Below the pieces are notes generated by a model. It was given only the letters and a program-made list of their open reading frames with translations, ran no database searches and had not been told where the DNA came from. A DNA stretch of 64,000 nt from Hippopus hippopus (taxonomy: Eukaryota; Mollusca; Bivalvia; Cardiida; Cardiidae). Where the stretch lies: NCBI GenBank assembly GCA_946811185.2, contig OX328107.1, positions 13,543,565 through 13,607,564 of the forward strand, read 5' to 3'. Below, one piece after another: positions 1-9,578 of the stretch (positions are counted from its first letter, which is position 1; each line of letters opens with the position of its first letter). Both the position numbers and the translations under genes were made by a program.

Positions 1-10
1 TAAGTTTCCA

Positions 11-472
11 ATGCATTTTAAACAAATACTTATAGATACTTTTACACAGTGCGTACTTTCAGATCTGGAGGGAAACAGAGTATTGACACTTTATAAGGTA
101 ATTAAGCCGCAATTTGGTTACGCACCGTATCTTGACTGTATACGCAGTAAGTGTTTAAGGGTACAGCTGACCAAAATACGTTTATCTTCTCACTCTTTGA
201 GAATCGAATCTGGTAGATACGAAAGAAACCGTCTTGATAGATCTTTACGTACATGTCAAATTTGTAACTCCGGAGATATTGAGGACGAGTACCATTTTAT
301 CTTTATCTGTAACCAGTATTTAGACTTACGGGTTAAATAAATCAAGAATTTTTACTATAAAAAACCAAGTATGTTTAAGCTAATTTCCCTACTGCAATCA
401 ACTAACCACAGAACATTGTTCAATCTGTCTCTATTTTTAAAAGAGGCTTTCCACAGAAGAGCATCAATCTGA
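11..472 (+). pseudogene. LINE (non-LTR retrotransposon) reverse transcriptase C-terminus, frameshifted
   Basis: The open frame at 11-340 encodes a basic segment followed by a cysteine/histidine cluster (CQIC, then H and C in EDEYHF and FICN). This is the terminal zinc-ribbon-like region found after the reverse transcriptase domain in many animal non-LTR elements. After a stop at about 338, the reading continues in another frame to a stop at 470-472, with FKLISLLQS and LFLKEAF motifs typical of the last residues of such proteins. The start at 11 is only the window edge effect; the catalytic domain lies upstream of the window. The frameshift marks a dead copy. The LINE assignment is fairly sure; the clade (CR1-like or relative) is not. 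Confidence 0.7.
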
Positions 473-473
473 G

Positions 474-513
474 CAGGGATCTTATATACACTATATATAT
501 AAGATCCCTGATC
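474..513. repeat. Short perfect hairpin after the LINE end
   Basis: CAGGGATCTTATA is mirrored by TATAAGATCCCTG around a short TA-rich loop. It lies immediately 3' of the LINE stop codon, so it could be part of the LINE 3' tail or a separate palindrome. Confidence 0.6.
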
Positions 514-877
514 TGAGTTGCATTTAGCGGCCTAAACGAAAGTTGTTAACATTTGTTACTTACGCTATCGTAAATTAAGTCGTTAATTTTTTACCCATCC
601 TCTAACGTTACTTCTGTCTAACGTTTTAATTTCAATTTTTCATGCAATATTTAATTTCAGTATTTCTCCCCAACTGCATACGTTACGTTAAATGTCAGAT
701 TCGTTTAATAAAAAAATTAAAATTTTACATTAACTATACTGATAAAGGGTTCAACTATTCTTATATCCAACTGATAGTGTGATAAGTTATTTTTTGTAAG
801 ATGTACGAGAGATTGTGAGTGTGTCACGTGTCATTTACATTCTTTGTATTATTATGTTGTATGACGAAAAACTTTGT
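514..877. other. AT-rich spacer
   Basis: No coding, repeat or RNA signal was recognised here between the LINE relic and the TTAA-flanked element. Confidence 0.5.
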
Positions 878-1026
878 TTAAAGGGCAAATCAACAAGTTT
901 CAGATATGGTTAATTTTCAAATCTACACTTATCAAATGGTAACCTGGTAATGTTGTAATTGGAAAAAAAAATTAGTAAAAGTACTTTTTTTCAATTCATA
1001 TTTCTGCTTATTAATTTTTATTGCAT

Positions 1027-1069
1027 CGCTTATCTCCCTTACTTATTGTTGCGTCCCTTTGTGACGTCA
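1027..1069 (+). promoter_or_regulatory. CGCTTATCTCCC plus CRE-like module upstream of ATG 1089
   Basis: CGCTTATCTCCC (1027-1038) is followed by a perfect cAMP-response-element palindrome TGACGTCA (1062-1069), 20 bp before an ATG. The same pair of motifs stands on the other strand upstream of the THAP ORF. It is probably a shared promoter of the element's two genes. Confidence 0.4.
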
Positions 1070-1088
1070 TAGGAGAGCTTGTTTCAAT

Positions 1089-1199
1089 ATGGACGTTGTT
1101 TACGATAGTGAACTGAGCGATATTGAAGACGAAGAAATAGACGATTCAAGGCCGGTAAGGCCGTACATGTCCGAGCCAATTTTTAAAGAAATTTATTAA
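1089..1199 (+). CDS. Short acidic ORF, possibly first part of a broken protein
   Basis: A 36-codon ORF starts at the first ATG after the CRE-like motif. It is strongly acidic (DSELSDIEDEEIDD) and ends with RPVRPYMSEP before a stop. An RPYxFEP-type motif after an acidic run is common near the N-terminus of invertebrate proteins annotated as P2X7-like, but that comparison is from memory and weak. Acidic, protein-like reading continues after the stop in another frame (about 1201-1275, with SPTDDDVVPDF), suggesting a frameshift and a longer original protein. No function can be assigned. Confidence 0.35.
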   Translation: MDVVYDSELSDIEDEEIDDSRPVRPYMSEPIFKEIY

Positions 1200-1275
1200 G
1201 TTTCTGATGATAAGGATAAAAGTAACTTTTCGCCCACTGATGACGATGTTGTGCCGGACTTTTCAACGTGTTGAG

Positions 1276-3059
1276 TATTGCGCGCTATTGAAATACGTCT
1301 ATTACGGGGCGAACATCGCTTACAGAAATATTATTCTATACATGATAAAATTAAGTGTATGGCAGTGCTCCAGCTAGCGGGGAATAGAAGGGCGTTGGGC
1401 CCTGCCCCCTCTTGTAGACGCCCTGCCTTTTTTCTTTGCGCCCTGCCCTTTTTCTGGACACCATGCCATATATCAGCGCCCCGGAGTGCCCTATGTTCAG
1501 TATTGTAACCTGTAATCTAAATTACGCCACGAGTCTGTTTAAGATGTCATTGATATCCGCCTCCGAATATACAATCCAATTAACAGCGTGTCACAAATCC
1601 CCTACAGTCAGCGAAGTGTGAAAAGATCAACCATGACTGTATATTACAAGTTCGTAATTTATTCATCAAAGTAGGCCTACACAAGTGCTGAGAACAATTG
1701 AGGCAATTAAACAGATTATCGTCTCTTTAAGATTATAGCCCATATTCAACAATACTTGAGGTTGTTCAGCTTGTTATCAATCGCAATTTATTGTTTTAGT
1801 CGTAAAAAAAAAATTATGTCCGACGAAGATCGATCTTATTTTCCTGTACCAAGTTACATGTACAAAGCTGAATCAAGGGTTAGTGATAGATAAAATTACC
1901 CTTTTTGAAGTGTGTTCTGTTCATAAGCAAAGTAACTTATTCTTAGATTAACCCCTGGTTTCAAAAATAATTGATAAAGTGATGTTAACGCTCAGGTAGA
2001 TTGATGAGTCAGCAAATTCACCTGTCGTAAGTCGGAAAATGGTGCATTTATAAAATAGACAATGAAGCATACCACAGCATGTTGTTGACTTACATTATGT
2101 AGAATGCATGTCAAAATGTCCAGAAATACCTTTCCAAAATTTAAATTACATGGAAAAAGGACCAATGCAAAAAGCACGAAAACCCATGACATAACGAATG
2201 TCAATTTCACATCAACCCGATCAGAAACACTTCAGACTATCTTTCCAGCTTCAGTAATGAATTCAGAGAAGTGATTTGCTTACTCAGCGCATAAAACATA
2301 AAGCAGAAGCTAAAATCTCCTTACTTTTCACTGGGAAAGAGACTTTAATTGTTCTTTTATGAAATAAAAAAGATCGGGAAGGGGGGGGAGGGGGAGACGG
2401 GAGACTTGTCTTACCAAAGAAAGAAAGTGTTGAAAGTTTGTATTTGTTAGTTTTCGTGGCTTACTTCTCTTGCTTATCTGCAAAGCATTGATAAAAATGA
2501 AGTAATGTATGGTAATAGTATCAAGTCTGCAGTTGAATGATATCAGGCTTTAGGAGATCCTGTGTGAAAAGGAGAAATGCTGTTAACCATTTGTTTTCAG
2601 AAATGGCTTTCAAATTGGGCAAGACTGTTATCTGGTAAAGAGTTAAATGAGAGTTATAATATGAACTACATGTACTTGTCATGCTCCTGGACCTAGCTAA
2701 ACCATTCAAGAAAGTGAGTTACTAATAATGGAAAATGGCTTTCTTGTTGAGATGAAGCTGTCCAGAATGCCCATATAAGCCACTGTAACAGAATGATTTT
2801 TGTTTAAGAATCTCTTATTTTATGTCAGAAATTGCAGGAGAGACTGTCAATAAGGTCAAAATCTATAAAATTTTCTTGGGGGAGGCCCCCTCATTGCCCC
2901 CCCCCCCACTTATCCCTGCTTGGCGCTTTATGCCTCAAAGTGCCCTTCTCAGCCCACGCACCCTGCCCTTTTTTTACCCTGGCTGGAGCACTGTGTATGG
3001 TATAAACTTTGTTTAACGTGAAGCATTTTCAGTAGATTAACGGGCGGAATTAAACAACA
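1276..3059. other. Non-coding interior, low-complexity pyrimidine patches
   Basis: Two patches (about 1385-1490 and 2880-2990) share CCCTGCCCTTTTT-like runs and GCTCCAGC/GCTGGAGC and look like copies of one short dispersed repeat. A G-run lies at 2382-2396. No gene is recognised. Confidence 0.4.
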
Positions 3060-3480
3060 ACAAAAAAATACGGTTTCAAGACAGTTCCACGACAAGACAG
3101 TTCCCCGACACTTTTGAAGACATTTCCCCGACACTTTAGTTTCATGTCAAATAACCCTTTTCTTGACTTTTACGATTGATAATCGTGAGATGTTAGTTCT
3201 AACTATTTGCTGATGGGTCCTTGTTGATATTTGTACCTTGTAAAGAATTCTGTAAACATTGACGGGTACAAGTTTATTCTCTCGTGGGTGAAGGGTTACA
3301 CAATAAATCACGATTTTCATGAGAATAAGAATATTTTGAAATGCTGTTAACCAGCATGAAATTTTTCCGAGATTATTAAGAGTTAATTCTCAAAATTATT
3401 TGAAAATTATTTTAGTTGTTTTTCTTACCATACAGAAATACATGAACATCAGAGAGAGGGAGAGGGGATCTACCTGTGTG
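3060..3480. repeat. Dispersed repeat with GACAGTTCCCCGACAC units
   Basis: Repeated AGTTCCCCGACACTTTTG-like units at 3080-3140, and the following GATTGATAATCGTGAGA tract, recur inverted at about 52440-52825. A related left end lies at 51893-51990. It is a fragment of the same inverted-repeat element. Confidence 0.55.
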
Positions 3481-3804
3481 AAATACTTTTTTGCTGTTTA
3501 CCTTGTCCACATGATCCATTCAATGCAAAAATTTATCATACATGTATAGCTATTGTATGTTCCATATAGAGCTTCTCTGTGAAAGTCTTAAACTCTGAAT
3601 TGTAATTTGTTCAGTTCTTGTTTGTCTTATGCAAATTGTTTCAATTTGTGTAAGTCTCAAATTGGTGTACCGTCTACTAGGGACTGAGCGGTTAATACTG
3701 ACATTCCGGTCAAATTGGAGTACAGACGACTTCAGATTCATTGTAAAAACATAGAAAGAGCTGGTAACTATCAATTGGTCCTTTATCCACAATATTTTCT
3801 ATTT

Positions 3805-4038
3805 TTAACTCTTTACCAAACGACAAAATATTAAACAGGTCCAAATTGAAATCACTTGCAGACGACAAAAATAAAGTTAAATATTTCAAAAATTGAAATT
3901 TGTTTCCAGCAGAGTAGAAAACATTGTGGTTAAAGGAGAAAATGCTGGCTACCAGCATTATCTCCTTTTCCTACAATGTTTTTAAAAGGCTTCTGTCTCA
4001 GGGTCGTAAAAACTAGGGATTGATTGGTAAAGGGTTAA
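3805..4038 (+). repeat. MITE family A copy
   Basis: It begins TTAACTCTTTACCAAACGAC and ends TTGGTAAAGGGTTAA, giving CCCTTTACCA-type inverted ends bracketed by TTAA. The centre is a hairpin built from AGGAGAAAATGCTGG and CCAGCATT..TCTCCTTTTCC. Confidence 0.75.
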
Positions 4039-4156
4039 ATATAAATCCCACACATTGGGCACGAGTTTTGTTTTGGTTCCCAGGAAGCTGTATCCGAAGA
4101 GATTAGTACGAGTTGTATGAACTTGTTTCTCAAGAGATGTAAAATACATGTTTAAA

Positions 4157-4386
4157 TTCTAACCAAACATCAAATTTATTGACTCAACCGAATTGAAAGC
4201 ATTTGGAGTCAACAAATTAAATTTTACTCACATGTTTGGACTTGTCTTTGATGGGGTAGAAAACATTGTAGAAAAAGGAGAAAATACTGGTTACCAGCAT
4301 TTTCTCCTTTACCTACAATGTTTTCAAAAGGTTTTTCTTTCTTCACAAGGGTCGTTAAAACAAAGGACTGTTTGGTAAAGGGTTAA
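4157..4386 (+). repeat. MITE family A copy
   Basis: Same architecture as its neighbour at 3805-4038. The left end is eroded (CTAACCAAAC); the right end TTTGGTAAAGGGTTAA is intact; the central GAAAATACTGGTTACCAGCATTTTC hairpin is clear. Confidence 0.75.
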
Positions 4387-4483
4387 ACTAAGTTAAACTA
4401 AATTCCAATAAACAATCACATTTTATCGGTCATAATTAAATGCTGTGGATTTGAAATATTCTAATTTTTTATCATTTGGGTTA

Positions 4484-4705
4484 GGCTAAACCCTTACACA
4501 GATGGCAAAACTTTAGACTTGTCCAATCCACACCGAAAGTATTTCCAGACCACAGATCAAATGTGGCCTTGACAATAGGTTTGAGGGTAGAAAATATTGT
4601 AGGAAAAGAAGATAACTCTAGGTATCAGGACTTATTCCTTTTTTCACCCTGTCCTGAAAAGCCTTCTCCATTAGGGTGGTTGAAGATCAGAATTTTGAGG
4701 TAAAA
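4484..4705 (+). repeat. MITE family A copy, strongly diverged
   Basis: AACCCTTACACAGATGGC, AAACTTTAGACTTGTCC and GTAGAAAATATTGTAGGAAAAG are recognisable. The hairpin right arm and the terminus are decayed. Confidence 0.5.
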
Positions 4706-5513
4706 GAATAGGTGTGTGAGCCTGGTCAAAAACATTCTGTTTCTTAATTTTAAAAGAAAAATGTGTTATTTTTAATTTTCTCACTTTTGTCTGATTATCA
4801 GAGAAAATGACTTGTGTCAAATTATATGCATTTTCAAAATTTTCATACTGACATGTTCAAAACATTTTTCTCAGTAGCCTGTCTAGAAGACATAATATGG
4901 ATAGGAAAAGGAAATATCCACAAATCAAAATTGTATAGATATAATTCAAAATTTGTTCAAAATGCATGTAAGTTGTCAAATCATTTTTAAGAGCGAAATG
5001 TCAAAGAGAAGTAGTGTATGGGATAAAAGCTGTAACATGGGTTTACTGTCACAAACAAACATTACAGTGTAAAGGGGTGACATATGCAAATGTTATGTAA
5101 CCATTTCCTGTATTGTTTCAACTGGTCGGTGATGGATTTACATTTATGACCATGATTAGGGGTAGCCAGATACTGATTTCACCCTTTACCATACAAACAT
5201 TAGATCTAGTTTCCAATACCCAAAGAAAGAGTGTTTGAAAAACAGTGTGGGAAGAAAATGATGTTTGCTGTTCAAAGAATGATTATTATCCCTTGAAAGT
5301 TTACATCATTTGAACAATGTCGACTATGTTATTTGCAAAATTTATGTTATGAATTTGGATGAATCTATTATTTTGTTAAATGTTGAAATCATTTGGAAAA
5401 GGGAGAAAACGGCAGCATTTTCTCTTTGTTCAGAATGAAGCGGTAATGTAGAAAAGGGTAAATTAGTACAAATAGCAATTCATGTATTCCAATTTCAAGA
5501 AAAAAGAAATTAC
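4706..5513. other. AT-rich interval with a MITE scrap
   Basis: A scrap of family A (GGAAAAGGGAGAAAACGGCAGCATTTTCTC) lies at 5394-5425. Otherwise nothing is recognised. Confidence 0.4.
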
Positions 5514-5891
5514 CTACTTCATGTTGGATTTTCTTTTTGGAAATTGCCGTTGCGGAATGTCTGTCTTTCGGAGTTTCGGTTTAAGGCCTATCTCCTTTCG
5601 ACTCGGAGTTTCGAATAATGTCGGCACAGCGTCAGGTTTTAACTGCAGCCTAAAATTCCTATAACCAACTTCTTTAGCGACTTTTGGACTTATTAAGAAC
5701 TGACTGTCATCGAAGTATTTCAGACACAATTTCGAATGAACCGATGGCAAAAAATCCGTCGCTACTGTCCGGCCCAGGTTTAAACGTTGAATCCATAGTT
5801 TCCTCCTTTTTAATTCTTTCGGAAATTTGAAAATACTAATTCTATGAGTTCCCGAATCGACGTTGCAGCCATAGGCTGCACAATTTACCAT
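5514..5891 (-). CDS. THAP-domain protein, probable first exon
   Basis: The 125-residue ORF opens with the THAP zinc-finger signature: C4 and C9 (CAAYGC), then the FKFPKE, W and SKLC..YF positions, ending in AVPTLF. This matches the C2CH DNA-binding fold of about 80-90 residues, here complete from residue 1. THAP domains bind short DNA sites and occur in transcription factors and in P- and Kolobok-type transposases. The tail is lysine/arginine rich. A good splice donor (GTAGGTAA on the minus strand, from 5517) overlaps the stop, so the protein may continue in an unseen exon. ATG 5891 is chosen because THAP domains start at the protein N-terminus. A CRE-like site lies about 100 bp upstream. Host gene or transposon gene is undecided. 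Confidence 0.75.
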   Translation of the reverse strand: MVNCAAYGCNVDSGTHRISIFKFPKELKRRKLWIQRLNLGRTVATDFLPSVHSKLCLKYFDDSQFLISPKVAKEVGYRNFRLQLKPDAVPTLFETPSRKEIGLKPKLRKTDIPQRQFPKRKSNMK

Positions 5892-5990
5892 TTTTTCGGC
5901 TCAATTCTCAGTTAATACTCAGATATCTGCATACAATCATCCGTGTTCCTACTAATGTCTACTGACGGCATACAGAGATTGACTCGACAA

Positions 5991-6019
5991 TGACGTCACA
6001 CATGCACGGGAGATAAGCG
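5991..6019 (-). promoter_or_regulatory. CRE-like and CGCTTATCTCCC module upstream of the THAP ORF
   Basis: On the minus strand CGCTTATCTCCC (6019-6008) precedes a TGACGTCA palindrome (5998-5991), with ATG 5891 about 100 bp downstream. It matches the module at 1027-1069. Confidence 0.4.
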
Positions 6020-6224
6020 AATCAGGGGAAGTAAGCTATGTACCATTTTTAGGGCCGTATATTCAGCGTAACAATTCGGCCGTGGTTTATGGCATGTTAC
6101 AGGTTGGTATTTATGAAAAATGACGGACACATGTTTAACTGACATCATTTGCAGCTGATTAAAGGAAAAAAACAGTCTGGTCAAAATATTTTAGGATTTG
6201 CCCTTTAAGTCAAATAAATTCATT

Positions 6225-6325
6225 CATTCATTCACTATCCCCGTAACGAAACTAACAGCCTTCAGCGGGCGTCGCCCATATAGGTAACCGGTAGCGATGA
6301 TAAATAAACGCAAATTCAACCAGTC
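6225..6325 (+). repeat. SINE 3'-tail fragment
   Basis: Sequence from CCCCGTAACGAAACTAACAG to GGTAACCGGTAGCGATGATA matches the 3' part of the SINE at 30557-30850. A CATT-repeat precedes it. It is 5' truncated. Confidence 0.55.
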
Positions 6326-6593
6326 ATAGCTTGTACAAAAATGAAAAGATTCTTTTGAAAGCTGTCTGCTCCCATTCCTTATAAGTAGAGAAAGAATTTA
6401 CGGCTACAAACAGCACATTTTAAATTCTTATTTATGTGATCAAATTTAGAACATTTTTCTTTCTATTTTGTCTATTTTCTGCAGTAATTTACATTTCTTG
6501 CCATACGCCATTACAGCTTCAATTTTCTTCTTCCCACCCTGTTAATGCACTCGAGCCCAAGAAACTGAAATATACATCACAAATAATTGGTTT

Positions 6594-6807
6594 CCCTTTA
6601 CCACACAATCTCCAGTTTTAACGACCCTAAGAAAAAGGCCTTTTGAAAACATTGTGGGAAAACGAGAAAACGGTGGTAAGCAGCATTTTCTCCTTTTCCC
6701 ACATTTCTTTCTACCGTAACACCCATTTCATCACGCGAAGCACAATTTATTTGTTGTTTGCAAAACCTCTCAATTTCGCAAAGCGTGAAATTTTGTTGTT
6801 TGGTTAA
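6594..6807 (-). repeat. MITE family A copy, inverted
   Basis: It starts CCCTTTACCACACAATCTCC, includes CCAGTTTTAACGACCCTAAG and the GCAGCATTTTCTCCTTTTCC arm, and ends near GTTTGGTTAA. It is full length with one diverged hairpin arm. Confidence 0.7.
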
Positions 6808-7460
6808 GACTTATAGAGCTGTCCACCCACACCAATGATGTAATTTATACTTCTCAAAATGGACCAAGATCTTAGATGAAACATCAAGATAAAAGCGTAA
6901 ATGATTAGAAATAAGACTCCAACTTCTGGGTTTTCATTAATTTTTCTTTGACCACGAGCTTTTCAAGGTACCGTTTGATTAATTAAACGTCGAAACCTGG
7001 TTTCAGTGAAAGTTTAAATATCATTTGCAAATGCCCAGTTTTTCGAAATTCAGTTTTGTGACGGCATAGAAATCATTCCACGAGTTTCACTTATATAGTG
7101 CCTTGTTTTGCCGACGATATTATTTTCTTAGGTAGAAGAGTGTTTATAAATGATAACAATGATACTATTTAACACTGCATTTTCGTTAACGAAGTATATC
7201 ACAGTTGTTCGCGTGCATCCTACTGCGCATGTGTCTTTGTCATGGATAGTGAATCAAAAGTGCACCTATGTATTTTTTGCACATATGGTAATACCATTGG
7301 TGCAGTGAAACAAGTAGCACTTTCTTCGGGAAGTATTAGTAAAAAGGGGGGAAAATGGATCTGTGAACTGTCACCGTGAAATAATTAAAATACTGTTGAC
7401 ACGGCGTTACACACCAAACAAGCAAACAAAAGCAGGAAATTTAAAGCTGTGGAAGTATAG
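6808..7460. other. AT-rich unique sequence
   Basis: No ORF, repeat or RNA signal was recognised. Confidence 0.4.
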
Positions 7461-7479
7461 CTGTTTCCACTTTAAAAAT

Positions 7480-7535
7480 TATTGTGGGAAAAGGAGAAAT
7501 TGCTCCCAATGAGCAATTTCTCCTTTTCCCACTAT
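7480..7535. repeat. Hairpin of a family A relative
   Basis: TTGTGGGAAAAGGAGAAATT and its complement AATTTCTCCTTTTCCCAC face each other around a short loop. The stem is near-perfect, but the loop differs from the standard family A loop. Confidence 0.6.
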
Positions 7536-8161
7536 GTCTGTTGAGCTTTTATCCTATTTTTTTACCTTGAAAAAATTAACTTCCTCAGTGACCTTCATCA
7601 CTGTTTTCTGATGAAATAAGCACGGACAGGTGCCGTTTTTATTTTTCTTTATTGTTTAGAATTATAAATACCAAAAATGTGGACATTTTAAGAAAAATCT
7701 GTCCATTAGAAAGTATGTATTTATTAAAGATTAACCCCTGATTCGGTCGAGTTATCTCCCTTTTCAACTCATTGATCTATATATCATGTATATTTGTACA
7801 TTTACTATACGCAAACTAAGCTTTTATATATTTTTTGTGCAAAACTAAATTAATTTTCATTAAAATTATATATATTTGTATATTCTTCCGGTAATTTTCC
7901 TGTTTAACTGACTATTATAAAATAGCTTGTTAAATCCAATAAAAGCTGAATTTTGAAACTGTATATACCTTTTTCAAAGGCAAATTTCTAAGAAACGAGC
8001 ACAGTCACCTATTTTACTGTAATCTCCTAGAGACCTGATGAGCTTTGCATGTGCAAAGTTTTTTAAAAAATCTGTCAGTTAGAAAAAAATTGTGATATGC
8101 GTCGTTAAGTTAGATATTTTAATGAAATAACTGAAAAAATGATAAGTGAAAGTAAAAATGC
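7536..8161. other. AT-rich unique sequence
   Basis: Long A/T runs and no recognisable gene or repeat. Confidence 0.4.
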
Positions 8162-8386
8162 TTAACCCTTTACCACAAACTCCGGAGTTGTAACTACCTA
8201 GAGGGGGAAGGCTTTCAATAACTGGGAAAAGGTAAAAAAAAATATGCTTGCAATCAGCATTTTCTCCTTGTCCCACATGGTTGTCTTCCCTTCGAAAGAC
8301 AAGTCCAATCATTTGATCCAGATTTAATTTGTTGTCTGCAAATGCTTTCAATTTAGACTGGTGGAAAATTTAGTTGTACGGCAAAT
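8162..8386 (-). repeat. MITE family A copy, inverted
   Basis: It starts TTAACCCTTTACCACAAACTC, carries the CAGCATTTTCTCCTTGTCCC arm, and ends with the AAATTTAGTTGTACGGCAAA terminus. The left end is intact with TTAA. Confidence 0.7.
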
Positions 8387-8535
8387 GATTCAGCTCTTGA
8401 ATGAAAACGGATATATAGGAGTAATAAAAGTGGTGTTTTAACCGAATTCAAACGATAGATTGATTTTGCACTGAAAGAACTCTTGAACTCACTGAAAGAC
8501 AAACCTTGATCGACAATTCTACAGAAATTCCAAAC

Positions 8536-8737
8536 ATGCAAATTTTGGCAGCCATGTGTATGCTAAGTTTCATAAGAATCTGTCTCACAACCGGATGGAT
8601 TATTCCTGTGTATGACGTCAGATCGCAACAACGGTTCGCGTTTGCCGAAGATTTTCTAAGAATTATCTTACAAGAACAAAGTGAAGCGGTCGGCGGTCCC
8701 TTCTTGGAATATGCTTCGGCACCACTGGATAAAGAAG
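8536..8737 (+). CDS. Candidate exon 1 of a small secreted protein
   Basis: ATG 8536 opens 67 codons that look protein-like rather than random. There is a hydrophobic N-terminus (MQILAAMCMLSFIRICLTTG), compatible with a signal peptide, then a polar segment with FAEDFLRIILQEQ and GGPFLEY. A donor-like GGTAATT stands at 8737-8743, leaving phase 1. Immediately after it a family C MITE begins, so the remaining open frame to 8877 is MITE sequence and not coding. The following candidate exon at 9495 continues in the matching phase and adds a dibasic KRK site, which would suit a peptide prohormone. The family is not recognised, and no transcript evidence is available. Confidence 0.4.
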
Positions 8738-8743
8738 GTAATT

Positions 8744-8957
8744 TAGTGCTTTGGCTGCTCAGCGCGACTCAATGGCCTTTTGCGGACAGTGTGGATCAAG
8801 ATCAGACTGCACAAAACGTGCAGTCTGATCTTGGATCTACACTCTCCGACAAGGAGATATTTTTCCCTCAAAAATAGATTTGAAATAACCAAAGTCAGAT
8901 ATTCACAATCGGTTTGAAAGCTTCTTTTAAGTTATTTAGCAGGATACGGGTTAAACG
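8744..8957 (+). repeat. MITE family C copy
   Basis: GGCTGCTCAGCGCGACTC, the hairpin AGATCAGACTGCAC/GTGCAGTCTGATCT, TCCGACAAGGAGATAT and the end TTTAGCAGGATACGGGTTAA define the family. The left TTAACCCTTA end is lost where it abuts the exon candidate. Confidence 0.7.
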
Positions 8958-9009
8958 AAATGGACTCGGTTTATCTTGTTGGTTAATCTGTGCCGCAGGT
9001 ATGTTTGGT

Positions 9010-9250
9010 TATTCTTTTCGGACAGTCTCGATCGGGATCAGACTGCACAGATGTGCATTACAATTTGTTTCCCTGTTTTTCCGTTATTCTGGACCAGAAC
9101 AAGGAAGCTTGATCTGCAAATAGCAGACCACTTTGTACTAATATAAAACCGTGACGTCAATGTCAAAATTTAGCCTAGTTCCAAGATTAGACTGCACGAT
9201 CGGTGAAGTCTGATTTTGATCTACAGTGTCCGCAAAAACGCACCGAGTCG
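9010..9250 (+). repeat. Family C-related segment
   Basis: It contains TCGGGATCAGACTGCACAG and, further on, ACTGCACGATCGGTGAAGTC and GATCTACAGTGTCCGC. It is the core of family C without its standard ends. Confidence 0.45.
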
Positions 9251-9494
9251 CGCTGCGTAGCCTAATGGTTAAAATAACACTAGTATTTATTGAAAGCAGC
9301 CCTCGTTAATTTCCGCGTTTGATGATGTACTTCATATACGTCAAAGTAGCCCCATTCTCTGTGTGTGTTTTTTTTTTAATGAAAGCTCAAACCATTTATG
9401 CCACATGCAATTAATATTCTTATTATTAAATCAAAATACGTATAATATTTTTGTTCACACATTAATCTTTCCATGTACATGTACATTAATTACA

Positions 9495-9561
9495 GACCCA
9501 CTAGCGGCCAAAAGAAAACAGTTCGGGAGTCAAAATGCAGACAAATTTAATGCATTTAAAA
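9495..9561 (+). CDS. Candidate exon 2 of the small secreted protein
   Basis: A pyrimidine-poor but usable acceptor (TTAATTACAG, ending 9494) precedes a segment reading DPLAAKRKQFGSQNADKFNA when joined in phase 1 to the candidate exon at 8536-8737. A donor-like GTATTA follows at about 9562; without splicing, the frame runs straight into the 39-bp minisatellite. KRK would be a prohormone-type cleavage site. Caution: a diverged inverted copy of this same segment lies at about 11085-11150, so it may be part of a repeat rather than an exon. Confidence 0.3.
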
Positions 9562-9578
9562 GTATTAATACTATAATG

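Larger units (their letters stand above)
882..6204. mobile_element. Candidate Kolobok-like DNA transposon with TTAA target duplication
   Basis: The left end reads TTAA then AGGGCAAATC; the right end reads GATTTGCCCT then TTAA. This gives a 10-bp terminal inverted repeat bracketed by TTAA at 878-881 and 6205-6208. Just inside each end, both strands reading inward show CGCTTATCTCCC followed by TGTGACGTCA and then an ATG (1089 on plus, 5891 on minus). The minus-strand gene encodes a THAP domain, a DNA-binding module known from Kolobok and P transposases. No DDE catalytic domain was found inside, and family A MITEs and other repeats are nested in the middle, so the body may have been lost or replaced. 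The pairing of the two ends is inferred from short repeats and could be coincidence. Confidence 0.4.

Noticed and set aside
8506..8877. Full 123-codon ORF as one protein
   Set aside because: The last third is family C MITE sequence (CTGCTCAGCGCGACTC onward); only the part before the donor at 8737 is proposed as coding.
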